Shown in pieces: positions 32,190 through 42,654 of a stretch of DNA of 64,000 bases. How positions within the stretch are numbered: the stretch's first letter is position 1; each line of letters opens with the position of its first letter. This DNA is from Nansenia antarctica (Eukaryota > Chordata > Actinopteri > Argentiniformes > Microstomatidae). The notes below the pieces were generated by a model that did not search any database, had not been told where the DNA came from, and worked only from the letters and a program-made list of their open reading frames with translations. Location: positions 26,220,882-26,284,881 of the forward strand of contig OZ022351.1 in assembly GCA_963989245.1 (NCBI GenBank), read 5' to 3'. The position numbers and the translations under genes are program-made.

Positions 32190-32569
32190 TGTCATGGTTT
32201 CTTAGGTTTTCATTTTAGAGACATCTAGTGGACATTTTATGACATTACTTTTGTTACTGCCTTTATTCAGTTTCGGTTTTGATTAGTCACATGACGAACA
32301 TTAGTCACATGACGTGAGCACACTGTTCAGACGTGATAGCTCGTGCAACAGCTAGTTGAGAGAAAAAGCTCCGGAGAATCTCTTTGTTTACATTCTTGCC
32401 CTGGAAAAGGCTTTGCTTTTTTACAAAATAACCAAACGACCACTCATGTTTCTGAGGGTTGAGTAAAGAACTAAACTTTACTCCAGCGTCTGAGGATTCA
32501 TTTATGTGTCAGTGTGTGTTCGCTATCTGTGGAAGTTGCGCCCTGGTTACGCGCAGTGGGAACAGAATA
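32190..32569 (+). repeat. 3' LTR of BEL/Pao element
   Basis: Same length and ends as the 5' copy. TTGTT follows directly, repeating the 5 bp before the 5' LTR. Confidence 0.93.
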
Positions 32570-32611
32570 TTGTTCATAACATTCCACAATGTAAAACAGT
32601 TGATCCTGTAA

Positions 32612-32776
32612 AGCCCAATGCACACGGCGTGCGATTTTGTCGCACCGCCGAATTCGATTCCATTGTTATGAATGCATCTCAATGAGACAATGCACACGGC
32701 GTGCAATGCGATATTGTCGCACGACAACATTCGATTCTCCATTCACATGCATTCATTCATTCATGCATTGGCCTTA
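32612..32776. mobile_element. Foldback MITE (CCAATGCACACGGCGTGCGA), copy 2
   Basis: Same family as 11647-11848, starting about 40 bp past the BEL 3' LTR and ending GCATTGGCCTTA. Partly rearranged. Confidence 0.8.
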
Positions 32777-33104
32777 ATAGTTGGTGATTTCAGAGCACAG
32801 TGGTCAGAGGGATTTTTTTCTCTGTCCCAATATTACCAATCTCCTGACTATTCTCTTTCCTCTCACTTTATACAGTAGCACAGTGATAATATTTTCTACC
32901 AGATTTTCCATGCATTACTTTTAGGTGAAATCTACTGTACCATTCTACACTCCAAAGCTGTAAGTAAAAAAAGGTTTGAATGTTTTATGTTCTTAGACAT
33001 AATTAAGGACATACCGAGAGGAATAAAGAAAACTTTTATTGCTTTTATTGCAAACTATTATGTGAATAATTGTGAATAATTATGTATGCCTGATGTGGTG
33101 AGTG

Positions 33105-33128
33105 TGTGTGAGTGTGTGTGTGTCTGTG

Positions 33129-33193
<65 letters not shown>

Positions 33194-33325
33194 GCGTGTG
33201 CGTGTGCGTGTGCGTGTCTGTGTCTGTGTCTGTGTCTGTGAGTGTGTGTACTATGTGTCTGTGAGAGTGTTTGTGTGTGTGTGTGTGTGTACTATGTGTC
33301 TGTGAGTGTGAGTGTGTATGTCTAG
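33105..33325. repeat. (TG)n/(TGCG)n compound microsatellite
   Basis: TG run with GTGCGT and GTGTCT variant blocks. Alternating purine-pyrimidine throughout. Confidence 0.93.
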
Positions 33326-33370
33326 GTTTAGAAGATGGTGATAGAAGTAGTTTTTTCCTTCTATCACAGA

Positions 33371-33470
33371 GACTGCCAATGGCCCCGGGCCTGAGCTGGA
33401 TTACTCTTCCTGCTACGACTGGTGGATTGATGATTCACATTTCCTCTCTGGTCTACCTCCCCATCCATGA
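33371..33470 (+). other. Exon-like segment with a diverged inverted relative at ~43450-43515
   Basis: TCCTTCTATCACAG|AG resembles an acceptor. One frame reads TANGPGPELDYSSCYDWWID then DSHFLSGL. The reverse complement of 43450-43515 has TTCTTCTAG and the same ACTGCCAATGGCCCC core with TANGPWPE. Not identified; it could be an exon or a dispersed repeat. Confidence 0.3.
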
Positions 33471-33846
33471 GTTTATCATGTTATGTTTAGCATGTTATGC
33501 TAAAACATAACATGGACAACATGGAATTATCATAATGTCAGTGACCTGACAAGTGGTAAGGCAAACTACACTGTATTAAAAAATAGTTAGGTGAAAATTC
33601 TATCAAACACAGCTCATGTGTTGTTCTGGAATCAAATAAAAAATAAAATTAGGTCAAGAAATCCTATGCAAACTTCAGTCACCGTTCGTAAAAAAAACAT
33701 TCGTAAAAAAAGAAACATTAGTGTTTTGAGTTGTCGTGGAAACTGGGTATGTAAGCCAATCACAGGCGTTTGCGCCAAGTTCATTAATATTAATGAGACG
33801 CAGTAGTCTGACCGGAGACGCGCCAGTACGCATGTGCCCTCCCCCA

Positions 33847-34543
33847 GAGTTGCCAGGTGGGGCGTGTCACCGCCGAATGGGCTACTTTCGATTACACTGG
33901 GGCAACAAAAAAAAAGCATTTGGGCGGTTGGGCTGGATAAACACCATTTAGGCGGTATCAAAATGTCAGTGCCTGAAAGTTACAAAAAGCGTGAAGTCAA
34001 AACACACACCCTAGTAGCTTCATACAATATACAGGTTTTTAAAAAATGTTATTTTACAAACATCATTGGCAACAGACATACAGTTTAGGGGGGCAGGAGA
34101 TGGGCACCTTTGCCCGATCTTCCACTGGATATCAGACAGGCAGAATCAGTAAAAGTGTTTAAAAATAAGCTAAAGACCCACCTGTTTTGCGTTGTCTACA
34201 TGTCATAGGCTGTTTTTTTGTGCTGTTGTAATTTATGTGTGTTTTTAAATTGAAATAGTTGTTTAAAAAAAAAAAAAAAAATGTTCTTACCTATTATATT
34301 TGTGGTGCGAAATTGTGTTTTTTAAAATTGAAATAGCCGTTTAAAATGTGTTGTTTTTTACCTATTGTACTTGTAAAGCACTTTGACGTAAAGTGCTATA
34401 TAAATAAAGTTATTATTATTATTATTATTATTAACCCTTTTCTGACGATCTAGCTTTTGAACTGGTTGGTTTTAGACGCACTTAGCAGGTTTTTTACACT
34501 GGCGGTTTAGGCTGGAATTTGTCAATCCCATTTGGCAACCCTC
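33847..34543. mobile_element. GTTGCCAG-ended TIR element with nested LINE end
   Basis: Left end AGAGTTGCCAGGT, right end TTTGGCAACCCTC, related to 7409-7498. The interior holds GGGCTACTTTCGATTACA and GGTTGGGCTGGATAAACACC near the left. A LINE 3' end is nested at 34110-34436. The right end lies 75 bp before the tada2b ATG. Confidence 0.65.
34110..34436 (+). mobile_element. LINE 3' end with (ATT)n tail
   Basis: Contains AAGCTAAAGACCCACCTGTT, the common C-terminal K(L/P)KTHLF region, and ends AAAGTGCTATATAAATAAAG then TTATTATT. Confidence 0.8.
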
Positions 34544-34618
34544 CCTCCCTCCCCCCCTCCCTCCCTCCCTCCCCCCTCCCTCCTCCAACAACACAAGCAG
34601 ACTCCTCTCCAAGCCAAC

Positions 34619-34891
34619 ATGGCCGACCTGGGGAAGAAGTACTGCGTGAACTGCCTGGCAGACGTGACCAACCTGCGGCTGCGCTGCACGGACTGCCCGG
34701 ACATCGAGCTGTGTCCGGAGTGCTTCTCTGCCGGGGCGGAGATCGGGACCCACCGGCGCTGGCACGGCTACCAGCAGGTCCACGACGGGGGGCGCTTCAC
34801 CCTCTGGGGTCCCGACGCCGAGGGAGGATGGACCGGCAGGGAGGAGCAGTCGCTGCTCGATGCCATCGAGCAATATGGATTTGGAAACTGG
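34619..34891 (+). CDS. tada2b: tada2b coding exon 1 (ZZ finger, start of SANT)
   Basis: 91 codons from ATG to the Trp of FGNW; donor AACTGG|GTATAT. It is GC-rich and follows a C/CCT-rich tract of about 60 bp, with a transposon end about 75 bp upstream of the ATG. Confidence 0.94.
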
Positions 34892-36798
34892 GTATATTTA
34901 TTTTGCATTTTAAGTTTAACCCCCCCCCCATATCCTGAAAATAGCCAAAAGCACAAGTGACAAAAACGTTCAGAGTGTGAACGTGAACTCATTCAAAGTG
35001 TGAATGAGTAAAGTTGTATGTAACACGGAAAGGTTTTAATGTACCGATTTGAAGCAGCGACTCACAGGATGACAGGTCGACTGTCGAGTTGTGTAGAGAG
35101 AGAGAGAGACATGTCGATGTCCCCCCAACTTCTGCAAGACTGTTTGGCCTTGTAGATACAGCTAGCTGGATAAATGGGATATGTTTTGGATTAAAGCAAC
35201 TTGGTAATGCTTAGATGTACTGTCTATAAAGTTGCAAACATCCAATGCAAAGTGTACATCAACACCTATTAGTTTGTTGCTCCTTTTTGCAATAAGCCAG
35301 AGAGAAAACTTGAGTGGAATCTGAGATTCTAACGCTGAACCGCTGAATGTTCAACAGAAAGCGTCATTCTTTACATCACTGCGTGTCTGTGTGTCTGTGT
35401 TTGCGTCTGTGTGTGTGAATTTCTATTATTTAATTACTAGAAGGGATAAATGATCAATGTTCCCTCCACTTTGTCTGGTAGTTCGGTGTTTAACCGCCGT
35501 TGTTTAAACCTCCATGTTTATCGTCTTGCGTTGTCTTCCAGGAGGACATGGCCACTCACGTGGGGGCGTCTCGGACCCCCCAGGAGGTCATGGACCACTA
35601 CGTCAGCATGTACATCCACGGCAACCTGGGCAAGGCCTGCATCCCTGACAACATCCCCAACCGGGTGACCGACCACACGTGTCCCAGCGGCGGGCCCCTC
35701 TCCCCCAGCCTCACCACGCCCCTGCCCCCCCTGGACGTCACCCTGGGCGAGCAGCAGCAGCTGGGCTACATGCCGCTGCGCGACGACTACGAGATCGAGT
35801 ATGACCAGGAGGCGGAGAAGCTCATCAGCGGCCTGTCGGTCAACTACGACGACGACGACGTGGAGATCGAGATGAAGCGCACCCACGTGGACATGTACGT
35901 GCGCAAGCTGCGCGAGCGCCAGCGCCGCAAGAACATCGCGCGGGACTACAACCTGGTGCCCGCCTTCCTGGGCAGAGACAAGAAAGACAAGGAAAAGGAC
36001 AAGCCGGGGCTGCTGGGAGTTGTAGGCGGCGGCGGTGGAGGAACAGTAACGGGTGGGAGCTCGGCGGTGGCCTTGGCCGTTCCTACGGCGACGGCGACGG
36101 CAGCGGTACCGAGCGCGCCCAAGCGTAAGATCACCAAGGAGGAGAAGGACCAGCGGGTGCGGCTACGGGGGCTGTGTCAGTTCATGGCCCAGCGGGAGTT
36201 CGAGGACTTCTTCGACAACATGCACAAGGAGCGGGTCCTGAGGGCCAAAGTACGCGAGCTGCAACGCTACCGCCGCAACGGCATCGCCCGGCTAGACGAG
36301 TCGGCCGAGTACGAGTCGGCGAGGCACAAGCGGGAGAAACGCAAGGAGAACAAAAGCGTGGCCACTTCCAAACGGGGTGGCGGCGGGGGAGGAGGAGGAG
36401 CGGGAGGGCTCGGAGTCGGGGGAGGGCTCGGAGGAGGAGGAGGAGGAGCCGGCGGGTTAGGAGGAGGGGCCGGAGTCGGGGTAGGGTCGGGCGGCGGAGG
36501 AGGAGGAGGAGGCGGCTGCGGCATCAAAGAGGAGGGCAAGGACAGCGAGTTCGCGGCGATCGAGAACCTGGCGGGCTTCGAGCTGCTGTCGGACCGGGAG
36601 AAGGTGCTCTGCAACTCGCTCAACCTCAGTCCCACGCGGTACCTGACGGTCAAGACCATTATCATCAAGGACCACCTGCAGAAGCGCCAGGGCATCCCCT
36701 CCAAGAGTCGGCTGCCCGGTTACTTGGACAAGGTCCTCAAAAAGCGCATCCTCAGCTTTCTCACGGAGAGCGGCTGGATATCCCGGGACGTATCCTAA
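34619..36798 (+). CDS. tada2b: Tada2b, transcriptional adaptor 2-beta (SAGA subunit), 2 coding exons, 509 aa
   Basis: Adaptor subunit of the SAGA histone acetyltransferase module, where it stimulates GCN5/KAT2 on nucleosomes (known). Exons are 34619-34891 and 35542-36798, joined in phase 0. A ZZ zinc finger spans residues 9-49 (C9, C12, C23, C26, C32, C35, H45, H49). A SANT domain begins near WTGREEQSLLDAIEQYGFGNW and crosses the junction. The central part follows the family closely (GYMPLRDDYEIEYDQEAEKL), and a C-terminal SWIRM domain ends ESGWISRDVS. The length of 509 aa exceeds the usual ~420 because of an Ala/Gly/Val insert (residues ~245-283) and a Gly-rich insert (~370-425). Start chosen at MADLGKKYC, the family start; an upstream in-frame ATG is rejected. 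Convergent with grpel1. Confidence 0.95.
35542..36798 (+). CDS. tada2b: tada2b coding exon 2 (SANT end, coiled middle, SWIRM)
   Basis: Acceptor TTGTCTTCCAG|GAG, then EDMATHVGASRTPQEVMDHY. A single long exon runs to TAA at 36796-36798, followed by a G-homopolymer (about 17) at 36818. Strong GC3 bias makes open frames on the other strand, which are shadows. Confidence 0.95.
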   Translation, partial: EDMATHVGASRTPQEVMDHYVSMYIHGNLGKACIPDNIPNRVTDHTCPSGGPLSPSLTTPLPPLDVTLGEQQQLGYMPLRDDYEIEYDQEAEKLISGLSVNYDDDDVEIEMKRTHVDMYVRKLRERQRRKNIARDYNLVPAFLGRDKKDKEKDKPGLLGVVGGGGGGTVTGGSSAVALAVPTATATAAVPSAPKRKITKEEKDQRVRLRGLCQFMAQREFEDFFDNMHKERVLRAKVRELQRYRRNGIARLDESAEYESARHKREKRKENKSVATSKRGGGGGGGGAGGLGVGGGLGGGGGGAGGLGGGAGVGVGSGGGGGGGGGCGIKEEGKDSEFAAIENLAGFELLSDREKVLCNSLNLSPTRYLTVKTIIIKDHLQKRQGIPSKSRLPGYLDKVLKKRILSFLTESGWISRDVS

Positions 36799-38760
36799 CA
36801 ATCTCCGGAGTTTACGCGGGGGGGGGGGGGGGGGCGGACTGAGGAGAGAGAAAGAGAGATTATCCCATTCACAGGGATAATAAAAAGCAATAGCCTATGT
36901 TCTCTCCCATTAAGCTCCAGAGTTTGAAAACCAAACCCTGACATTGAAATTATTTCTCCCATCACCTTACTCATACTTTCCTATTGGTCACAATGACTCT
37001 GTCTCAGACAGCATCTCCTTACATGATTGAAAAAGAAAGCAACTGTTTCCTGAAATGCGAACAGCAAAGGCAGCCTCTGATTTATTTTAGTTTTCTGCTG
37101 TTGAGGGCAAGATCAAAGGACAAGATCAGAGAGGTGGCAGGGGCGCCATTGAAACGTAAATTGAGTTTTGAATAGGTGTCAGTCGACAGGGCGACTGAGG
37201 ATGGGAGAGAGGTGTGTGTAAGAAGGGGTGGAGTTCAGATTCTCAGTTTCTCTTACAGCAATGGTTAAGTGCTGCCCATATCTTCCAGTCCAAGTATTTC
37301 TTTTGAAAAATTACCTTTCAGCCCATCTCTTTCTACTGATGGGGATCATGCCATAACGTTCAAACCCCGTGGTTTATGTTGCTGCTGCAGTTAACATGTT
37401 GCTCTCCCATCAGTGGGGATGCTGGTCAGACCAGGCTGTGTGTAGGGGTCAGAGTTCACAACTACCACCGTAAACAAATTGAGTAAAACAAAGTTCATGC
37501 CTTTTTTGGGGGATATATTTGATGTCAACACTGTATCATGCATTCAGAGAACAGTGGCCTGCCGCCACACTTGTTTAGCACTATTCAGGGTACCATGCCA
37601 TTTTGTGCCACACTATTGTACCTTTATGGCAAAGAATTGATGATTGAAGACAGATACAGTACACAAAGTTAGATTTTTATATCTGGCTATTGTTTTCTAT
37701 CAATAGATGTATTTGTTGCAGAGGGCATACATGACCATAAACCTGTTGGCTCATCGTTGTTTTAGTTTGTACTGCTCAAACATATCAAACATAACCCAGA
37801 TGGGTGATTTCACGATTTTTTTGGTTTTAGAAAAACGACATAAATCACCGATGAACATACAGGAATGGGGGGGGGGGGGGGGGGGGTTGCAAGGGAAGCC
37901 CAAGTGTTCAAAAAGCTTCATAAATGGTGTTTAATTAGGGAAACTTTTCTCTATCGAAAATGTTTAAATTTGAATTGTTTCTAAATATAATTACTTTTTC
38001 ATGGGGGGAGATGTTTTCTAATTTTATTTCTGTGGGATTTATTGCTAAAATATTTTACCAAATGTAAATAATTTTTTGTAAGATAAATTGAAGAGGAACG
38101 TAAAAATACTGACCTGTGAAATGTACAGTATTTTATTTCAGGAACATTTTTATAGCTTTTGTAATAAAAAGACAAAACTCTGTGTGAGCAAGAACCATTC
38201 TAAAAAGCCTCGAGTGTTGTCTTAGCATGCTGTTTAATTGTTAATGTATGTTAATAGTGCGCTTAGGAGTCAATTCAGTGGTTGAAACTGTTGAGGGCTT
38301 TCTACTGCCCAATTTCTGGTTGCACATGACATGGCGTGTTCGTATGTTTTGTATTAAAGTGCAAATACTTTATACTTCCATTGTGTCCTCCAGTGTTTTA
38401 GGCACCTTTAGGAACTGATGAAAACCCTGTAAGATCCAACTACTGGAGGTTGGGGGGGTTGGATGAAACTGCCCTTGAAGCAGCTGTGACATTGTATAAG
38501 TTACAATGAGGTTTTGTAATGGCATGTGTGTGTTAACTCCACACCACAGGCCTACAGGAAACATACTGTATAGAACAAACAATGGTGTATGAAATGTGGA
38601 TGGCACCACCATCTTGAGCTTTCTACACTGAGGACCAGCTACAGTAAGGGAGACGGGAGTGTCCATTTGAGAGAATAAAACCAGTGGACTCAAAAGATGA
38701 ATCTGTTTCTTTAGAAGAACTCAAGAAGAACACAGTTACTCAGTTAAAATGGTTTATTGA
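36799..38760. other. tada2b 3' UTR and convergent intergenic space
   Basis: Poly-G runs at 36818 and 37867. AATAAA at 38163-38168 and 38674-38679 are candidate tada2b polyadenylation signals. On the minus strand the complement TTTATT at 38753-38758 could serve grpel1. No other gene seen. Confidence 0.5.
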
Positions 38761-38854
38761 TTAACAAATGACAGGCTTTCAATAGCGTGTGACAGAGTTT
38801 CCATCTGGCATGGGCGTGCGGTCCAGTACACTCCAGAATGAAGACATCAGGTCA

Positions 38855-39003
38855 CAGTTGTTCAAAAAGTTAAATCTGGATCAGAATGACCCAGGATCAG
38901 ATCTGATCTGTATTAAGGGAAATCAGCCAGCTCGATCTGATCCTGGATCAGAGAAAAGAATCGGGATCATTCTGACCCAGATGAAACTTCTTTGAACAGC
39001 TGA
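38855..39003. mobile_element. Foldback MITE (CAGTTGTTCAAAAAG ends)
   Basis: Ends CAGTTGTTCAAAAAGTT and AACTTCTTTGAACAGCTG are inverted, as are the inner GGATCAGAATGACCC/GATCATTCTGACCC segments. In the probable grpel1 3' UTR. Confidence 0.8.
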
Positions 39004-39880
39004 GCCCAGATGTCTAGAATGAGGACAACAGTCTAAACCACAGAGACATTAGACTCTTAAGTGCTCAACATCATGATCGCTTATCGATTAGCCTACACAA
39101 GGGTTTTAATCACTCTGACCATACTCACAGTCCTGTTGTACAGAAGTTGAGCAGAGGCAATGGCTGGTCGTCTCCGAAGTATATTGCTTCACAATCTTTT
39201 TGAGAGGGCATCAATGTACTGTGAAAACGTGAAACATGGCATTCTTCTACCACCTCCCCCGACACTTCAAGTGTCTGAATATATACTAATATAATATCTA
39301 ATAATATATAGTAATATGTCTAAACTTTATTCATGAAAATGATGCATTACACGTAGGCCGTCCCTATGATCCAGAACAAAACAGGCACAAGTCCCAAAAC
39401 ACAGCCTTGCTGTACACGTCTTATTCTAGGAGTACTGTGGTTCTCAGATGTCGAAAGCAACTACAGCTTTGAGTTATAATCAATGACGTCAATTACATTC
39501 CCCCCTATTACACCTTAGAAACATACAATTATAATGACAGGACCCAAACACAAAAAAAACACTGGAATCCGATCCTGATGACTGAAATCACATCGAACTG
39601 GGAATGAGAAGGTAGTGTACGCCATTAAAGTGTTACTTCAGGTAAAATAGGTTTAGCTCCCGGCATCGTCAAAACAGCCTGTGTAATGTCCAGATACAGT
39701 TGTCAGTTCGGTTGGATTCCCGCCTCTGAGGCACCGTTGGGTGGTTGGGGGGGTGGTGGTTTGGGAGGGGGGGGGGTTGAGGGTGCTTCGACCAGCCTGC
39801 TCTACGGTAATCTCAAAGGCGATCTGTTGCGCCCAGGCGACAAAAAAAACATCCTCGAGCTCGGAACACAGTCCCTTCTC

Positions 39881-40227
39881 CTACGGGGCTTTGGCCACGC
39901 CCACCAACGCCGGCCTGAGGGTGCGCCCGTGGATCTTGTAGCCCACCTTGGTTACTATGGCGACCGTGCCGGGCTCCTTGCCCTCCACGGGGGCGTGGAA
40001 GAGGGCCTCGTGCTCGTAGGGGTCGAACTTCTGCCCCTCGGGGTTGAGTTTGAGGAGGCCGTGCTTGGTGAAGACCTTCTGCATCTGGACCTCGGTCATC
40101 ATCAGGCCGTCGTACAGGTTCTTCAGGTGGGGGTTCCGGGAGTTCACCTCCTCTTTGGGGACGCTCTCCGTGGCCTTCTCCAGGATGTCCGCCACTTCCA
40201 ACAGGTCTTTGCAGAATCCTTGGATCC
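39881..40227 (-). CDS. grpel1: grpel1 coding exon 4 (GrpE head, stop)
   Basis: Acceptor ATCCACCAG|GG, 347 nt to TAG at 39881-39883. It encodes the beta-rich GrpE head domain, with no frame break. Confidence 0.95.
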
Positions 40228-42143
40228 CTGGTGGATGTGGAAGGAACAAACAAACAAACAAACAAAAAAGAACAGTGGGGGTTACACATTATCTCATGAA
40301 ACATCATTAAATGGACTGACTTATATAGCGCCTTATTCCAAAGCGCTTTACAATGGTCTCTCATTCACCCATTCACACACACATTCACACACCAATGGTG
40401 GCAAGCTACCATGCAAGGCGCCAGCCCACGGTCTTCAGGATACAATGCGGTTTTAAAAAATGGAAAGCGTCCATCCCTACTTGATATGCCCCTTTGCTGC
40501 GTCATTATGCTCAGAAAGTTTGAGCATTAAGCGCCTGTGTGAGGTCATTAGTCTGACCTCAGCTCTGATACATTCAGATACATACAAACAGATTCTCACC
40601 ATATAACTTGGCGTCCTGCACCATCTTCTGACTCCTCGTCCGGAGGTTCTCTGTGTCGGCCAGGGCCCGCTTGTACTTATCCTGTGGACAGAGACAGGGC
40701 GTCAAGTCTAGGCATCGGCCTACAGAGATGAGAAACTGTAGGTTCCTCATGGGACCGGATGAGATTAGTTTTAGATTAGATTATTGCAGTTCAGGCATGA
40801 TTTTTTTTTTTTTAAACAACCTAGCAACTGAACCACGCACCCTAGCAGGTCGATACATACTCATGATAGCGTAGTACAGTGGTTCTCAAACCTCTCCTCG
40901 GGGACCCCCAGCCACTCCACACCTTTGATCTGTTCCACCACCAGCACACCTGATTCAACTTATCAAGTACATAATTGCTTTGTACTTGATTAGTTGAATC
41001 AGGTGTGCTGGTGGTGGAACAAATCAAATAATGTGGAGTGGCTGCGGGTCCCCGAGGAGAGGTTTGAGAACCCCTGGCGTAGGGTATCCTTAACAGAGGA
41101 CATCGGAAGGAACTTCAGTGTCCTATGCTTCAGGTAGGTAAAACAGAGTGGCTAACACCAGTGTACAGTGTGTGACAGTGTTAACCCCTTGCGGTGGTGT
41201 ACTCCTCTCTTCTCAAAGCAAGACAGACAGACAGACAGACTCACCGTGACTTCTTTGAGCTGCTCCTCCAGTTGACCTTTCTCCTCCGCCAGGGCCTTCT
41301 CTACTGCGCTCTGCTCTGAGGGCTTCTGGGTGCCGGTCTCATCCTCTGACCCCTGGCCCTGGTTCTTCTGCTGGGTCGCCGTACATAGGAGCCGCGGGGT
41401 CGCCCTGGAGGGAGAACAGGTGGGAAGCAACGCAACGTAAAACACATAGAACATTAATGTGTCATCATGACAGTATAATAACAGATCCCTCCTAGCTACT
41501 GACAGTAGTACTGGGATGACTTGTCTTGTGCTCAAGAGAAGAAGTCAAGATTCGGCAACACCACCATAAGCCTGACCATGATCTGTATTAGCCAATTGGA
41601 CAATTAGACAATTCGTGAGCTTAGAATGATAAGGTTCTATCTCCGTTTAGGGCAGTTCAGAGATATTGAGCGTCAATTTTTTTTGACATTCCATTATGTT
41701 TTGTGAGATGGAACCTTTGTATTTTATGAATTACTAACTCAAAAATGTCAACATTTTAAAAATAACACCACACAGGAATTAATAAACACCTAATGGATCA
41801 GATTATGTAAAAAAAACTCAATTTTGACAAAAATGGAGATAGAACCATATAATTCTAACGTCACGAATTGTGTGTGTTTTAAAATTAGTTGCTCTTATAG
41901 CCTATATTGGCAACCCTTATGAAAGCAGCATCTGACATGTCGTAACACACAGCTGAGTTGCATGTACGCACCAGCACACCGGCTTAGATAGCTCCATATT
42001 TCACCTGACATCTTAACAGACAACGCGATAAAGACTCTTAACAACTTGCTTAAATGCTTTATTATAATTCCGTACCTTATTAGTGAAGGAGAGGCTACGA
42101 TCGAGTAGCTCTGTCTCACAGCTCGGACACACCAGCTCGCCAT
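39881..42143 (-). CDS. grpel1: Grpel1, mitochondrial GrpE-like nucleotide exchange factor, 4 coding exons, 218 aa
   Basis: Nucleotide exchange factor for matrix Hsp70 (mortalin) in the TIM23 import motor. Exons on the minus strand are 42143-42076, 41404-41245, 40681-40600 and 40227-39881. Phases agree and the sum is 657 nt, 218 aa (human about 217). The N-terminal ~25 residues (MASWCVRAVRQSYSIVASPS) are basic and hydroxylated, as expected for a matrix-targeting peptide. A coiled-coil follows (EKALAEEKGQLEEQLKEVT, then DKYKRALADTENLR). The GrpE head includes NPHLKNLYDGLMMTEVQMQK, FTKHGLLKLNPEGQKFDPYE and the terminal HGRTLRPALVGVAKAP. An in-frame ATG 21 nt upstream is less likely than the family-like MASWCVR start. 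Introns 1-3 each hold a mobile element. Confidence 0.95.
40310..40440 (-). mobile_element. SINE, minus copy, in grpel1 intron 3
   Basis: Reverse complement of the family at 43195-43400: GGCGCTATATAAGTC, GTAAAGCGCTTTGG, CATTGGTGTGTGAATG and GCATGGTAGCTTG. Confidence 0.82.
40600..40681 (-). CDS. grpel1: grpel1 coding exon 3
   Basis: Acceptor CTGTCCACAG|GAT and donor TATG|GTGAGA, 82 nt. It encodes DKYKRALADTENLRTRSQKM then VQDAKLYG, the conserved GrpE dimer helix. Confidence 0.93.
40877..41076. mobile_element. hAT-like foldback MITE (CAGTGGTTCTCAAACC ends), 200 bp
   Basis: Near-perfect inverted halves: CAGTGGTTCTCAAACCTCTC at the left, GAGAGGTTTGAGAACCCCTG at the right. Possible 8-bp duplication GCGTAGTA/GCGTAGGG (6 of 8). 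In grpel1 intron 2. Confidence 0.88.
41245..41404 (-). CDS. grpel1: grpel1 coding exon 2
   Basis: Acceptor CTCCCTCCAG|G and donor GTCACG|GTGAGT, 160 nt. It encodes ATPRLLCTATQQKN (compare human RLLCTATKQKN) and the start of the GrpE coiled-coil. Confidence 0.93.
41614..41865. mobile_element. CGTGA-ended MITE, copy 3 (grpel1 intron 1)
   Basis: 252 bp with the same ends and body as copies 1-2. 4-bp duplication AATT at 41610-41613 and 41866-41869. Confidence 0.9.
42076..42143 (-). CDS. grpel1: grpel1 coding exon 1 (transit peptide)
   Basis: 68 nt from ATG; donor ATAAG|GTACGG. It encodes the start of the mitochondrial presequence. A palindromic E-box lies about 180 bp upstream. Confidence 0.9.
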
Positions 42144-42149
42144 TTTCAC

Positions 42150-42335
42150 ACGCTGAAGGGACACAGTAGCTTAGTGGTAGTAGGGGGGTGGGACTATGTA
42201 ACATTGAGCCAATCATAAGTCAGAACGAGAAAAGGCTATCTGTAGAGTCAAATCAGGTTTAGCACAAAGTATGACGATTTCCTCCATAGTTTGGTTGAGA
42301 TCGAATGAAAGGTCGAGGACTGATCACGTGACCAA
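42150..42335 (-). promoter_or_regulatory. grpel1: grpel1 promoter region with palindromic E-box
   Basis: TCACGTGAC at 42324-42332, about 180 bp upstream of the ATG, fits the USF/TFE-type E-box. No TATA box is clear. Assignment rests on position and motif only. Confidence 0.4.
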
Positions 42336-42654
42336 GGACATCATTTGAGGGTTTAAGGTTAAGGTTAAGGTTGGAATTCTGTATAATGTATGTCTGGCTG
42401 TAACATTAACTTGTTTCATTGTGCAGTATGAACCAATGATATAAGGATGATGAGGATAGGGATGATGATGATGATGATGATGTTGAAAAATCATTGATTT
42501 TGAACAAATTGAATTGATTGAATGAAAAATCATTGACTACAATTATTTACAGTTTCCCACTGACTTTCTGAACAGTCTATAGGCCTACTGGCTGACTTGG
42601 TCAGGCAAAGATCAGTCATGTAGCCTACCTACACAATGATAAACTCTCTCCCCA

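Larger units (their letters stand above)
26389..32569 (+). mobile_element. BEL/Pao LTR retrotransposon, near full length, 6.2 kb
   Basis: 380-bp direct LTRs (26389-26768 and 32190-32569) begin TGTCATGG and end CAGAATA. By eye they differ at only two positions. A 5-bp target duplication TTGTT flanks the element (26384-26388, 32570-32574), the size usual for BEL/Pao. A polypurine run GACGGGGAG precedes the 3' LTR. The interior encodes the family's Gag, protease, RT, RNase H and integrase in two frames. It is recently inserted by LTR similarity, but the frame break makes this copy probably non-autonomous. Confidence 0.95.

Noticed and set aside
34532..34618. Upstream in-frame extension of Tada2b (MATLPPSPP...)
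   Set aside because: It is Pro/Ser repeat from a C-rich tract. The family begins MADLGKKYC.
35518..36842. Antisense and shifted open frames over tada2b exon 2
   Set aside because: Produced by high GC3 and the Gly-rich repeats. The sense frame matches Tada2b throughout.
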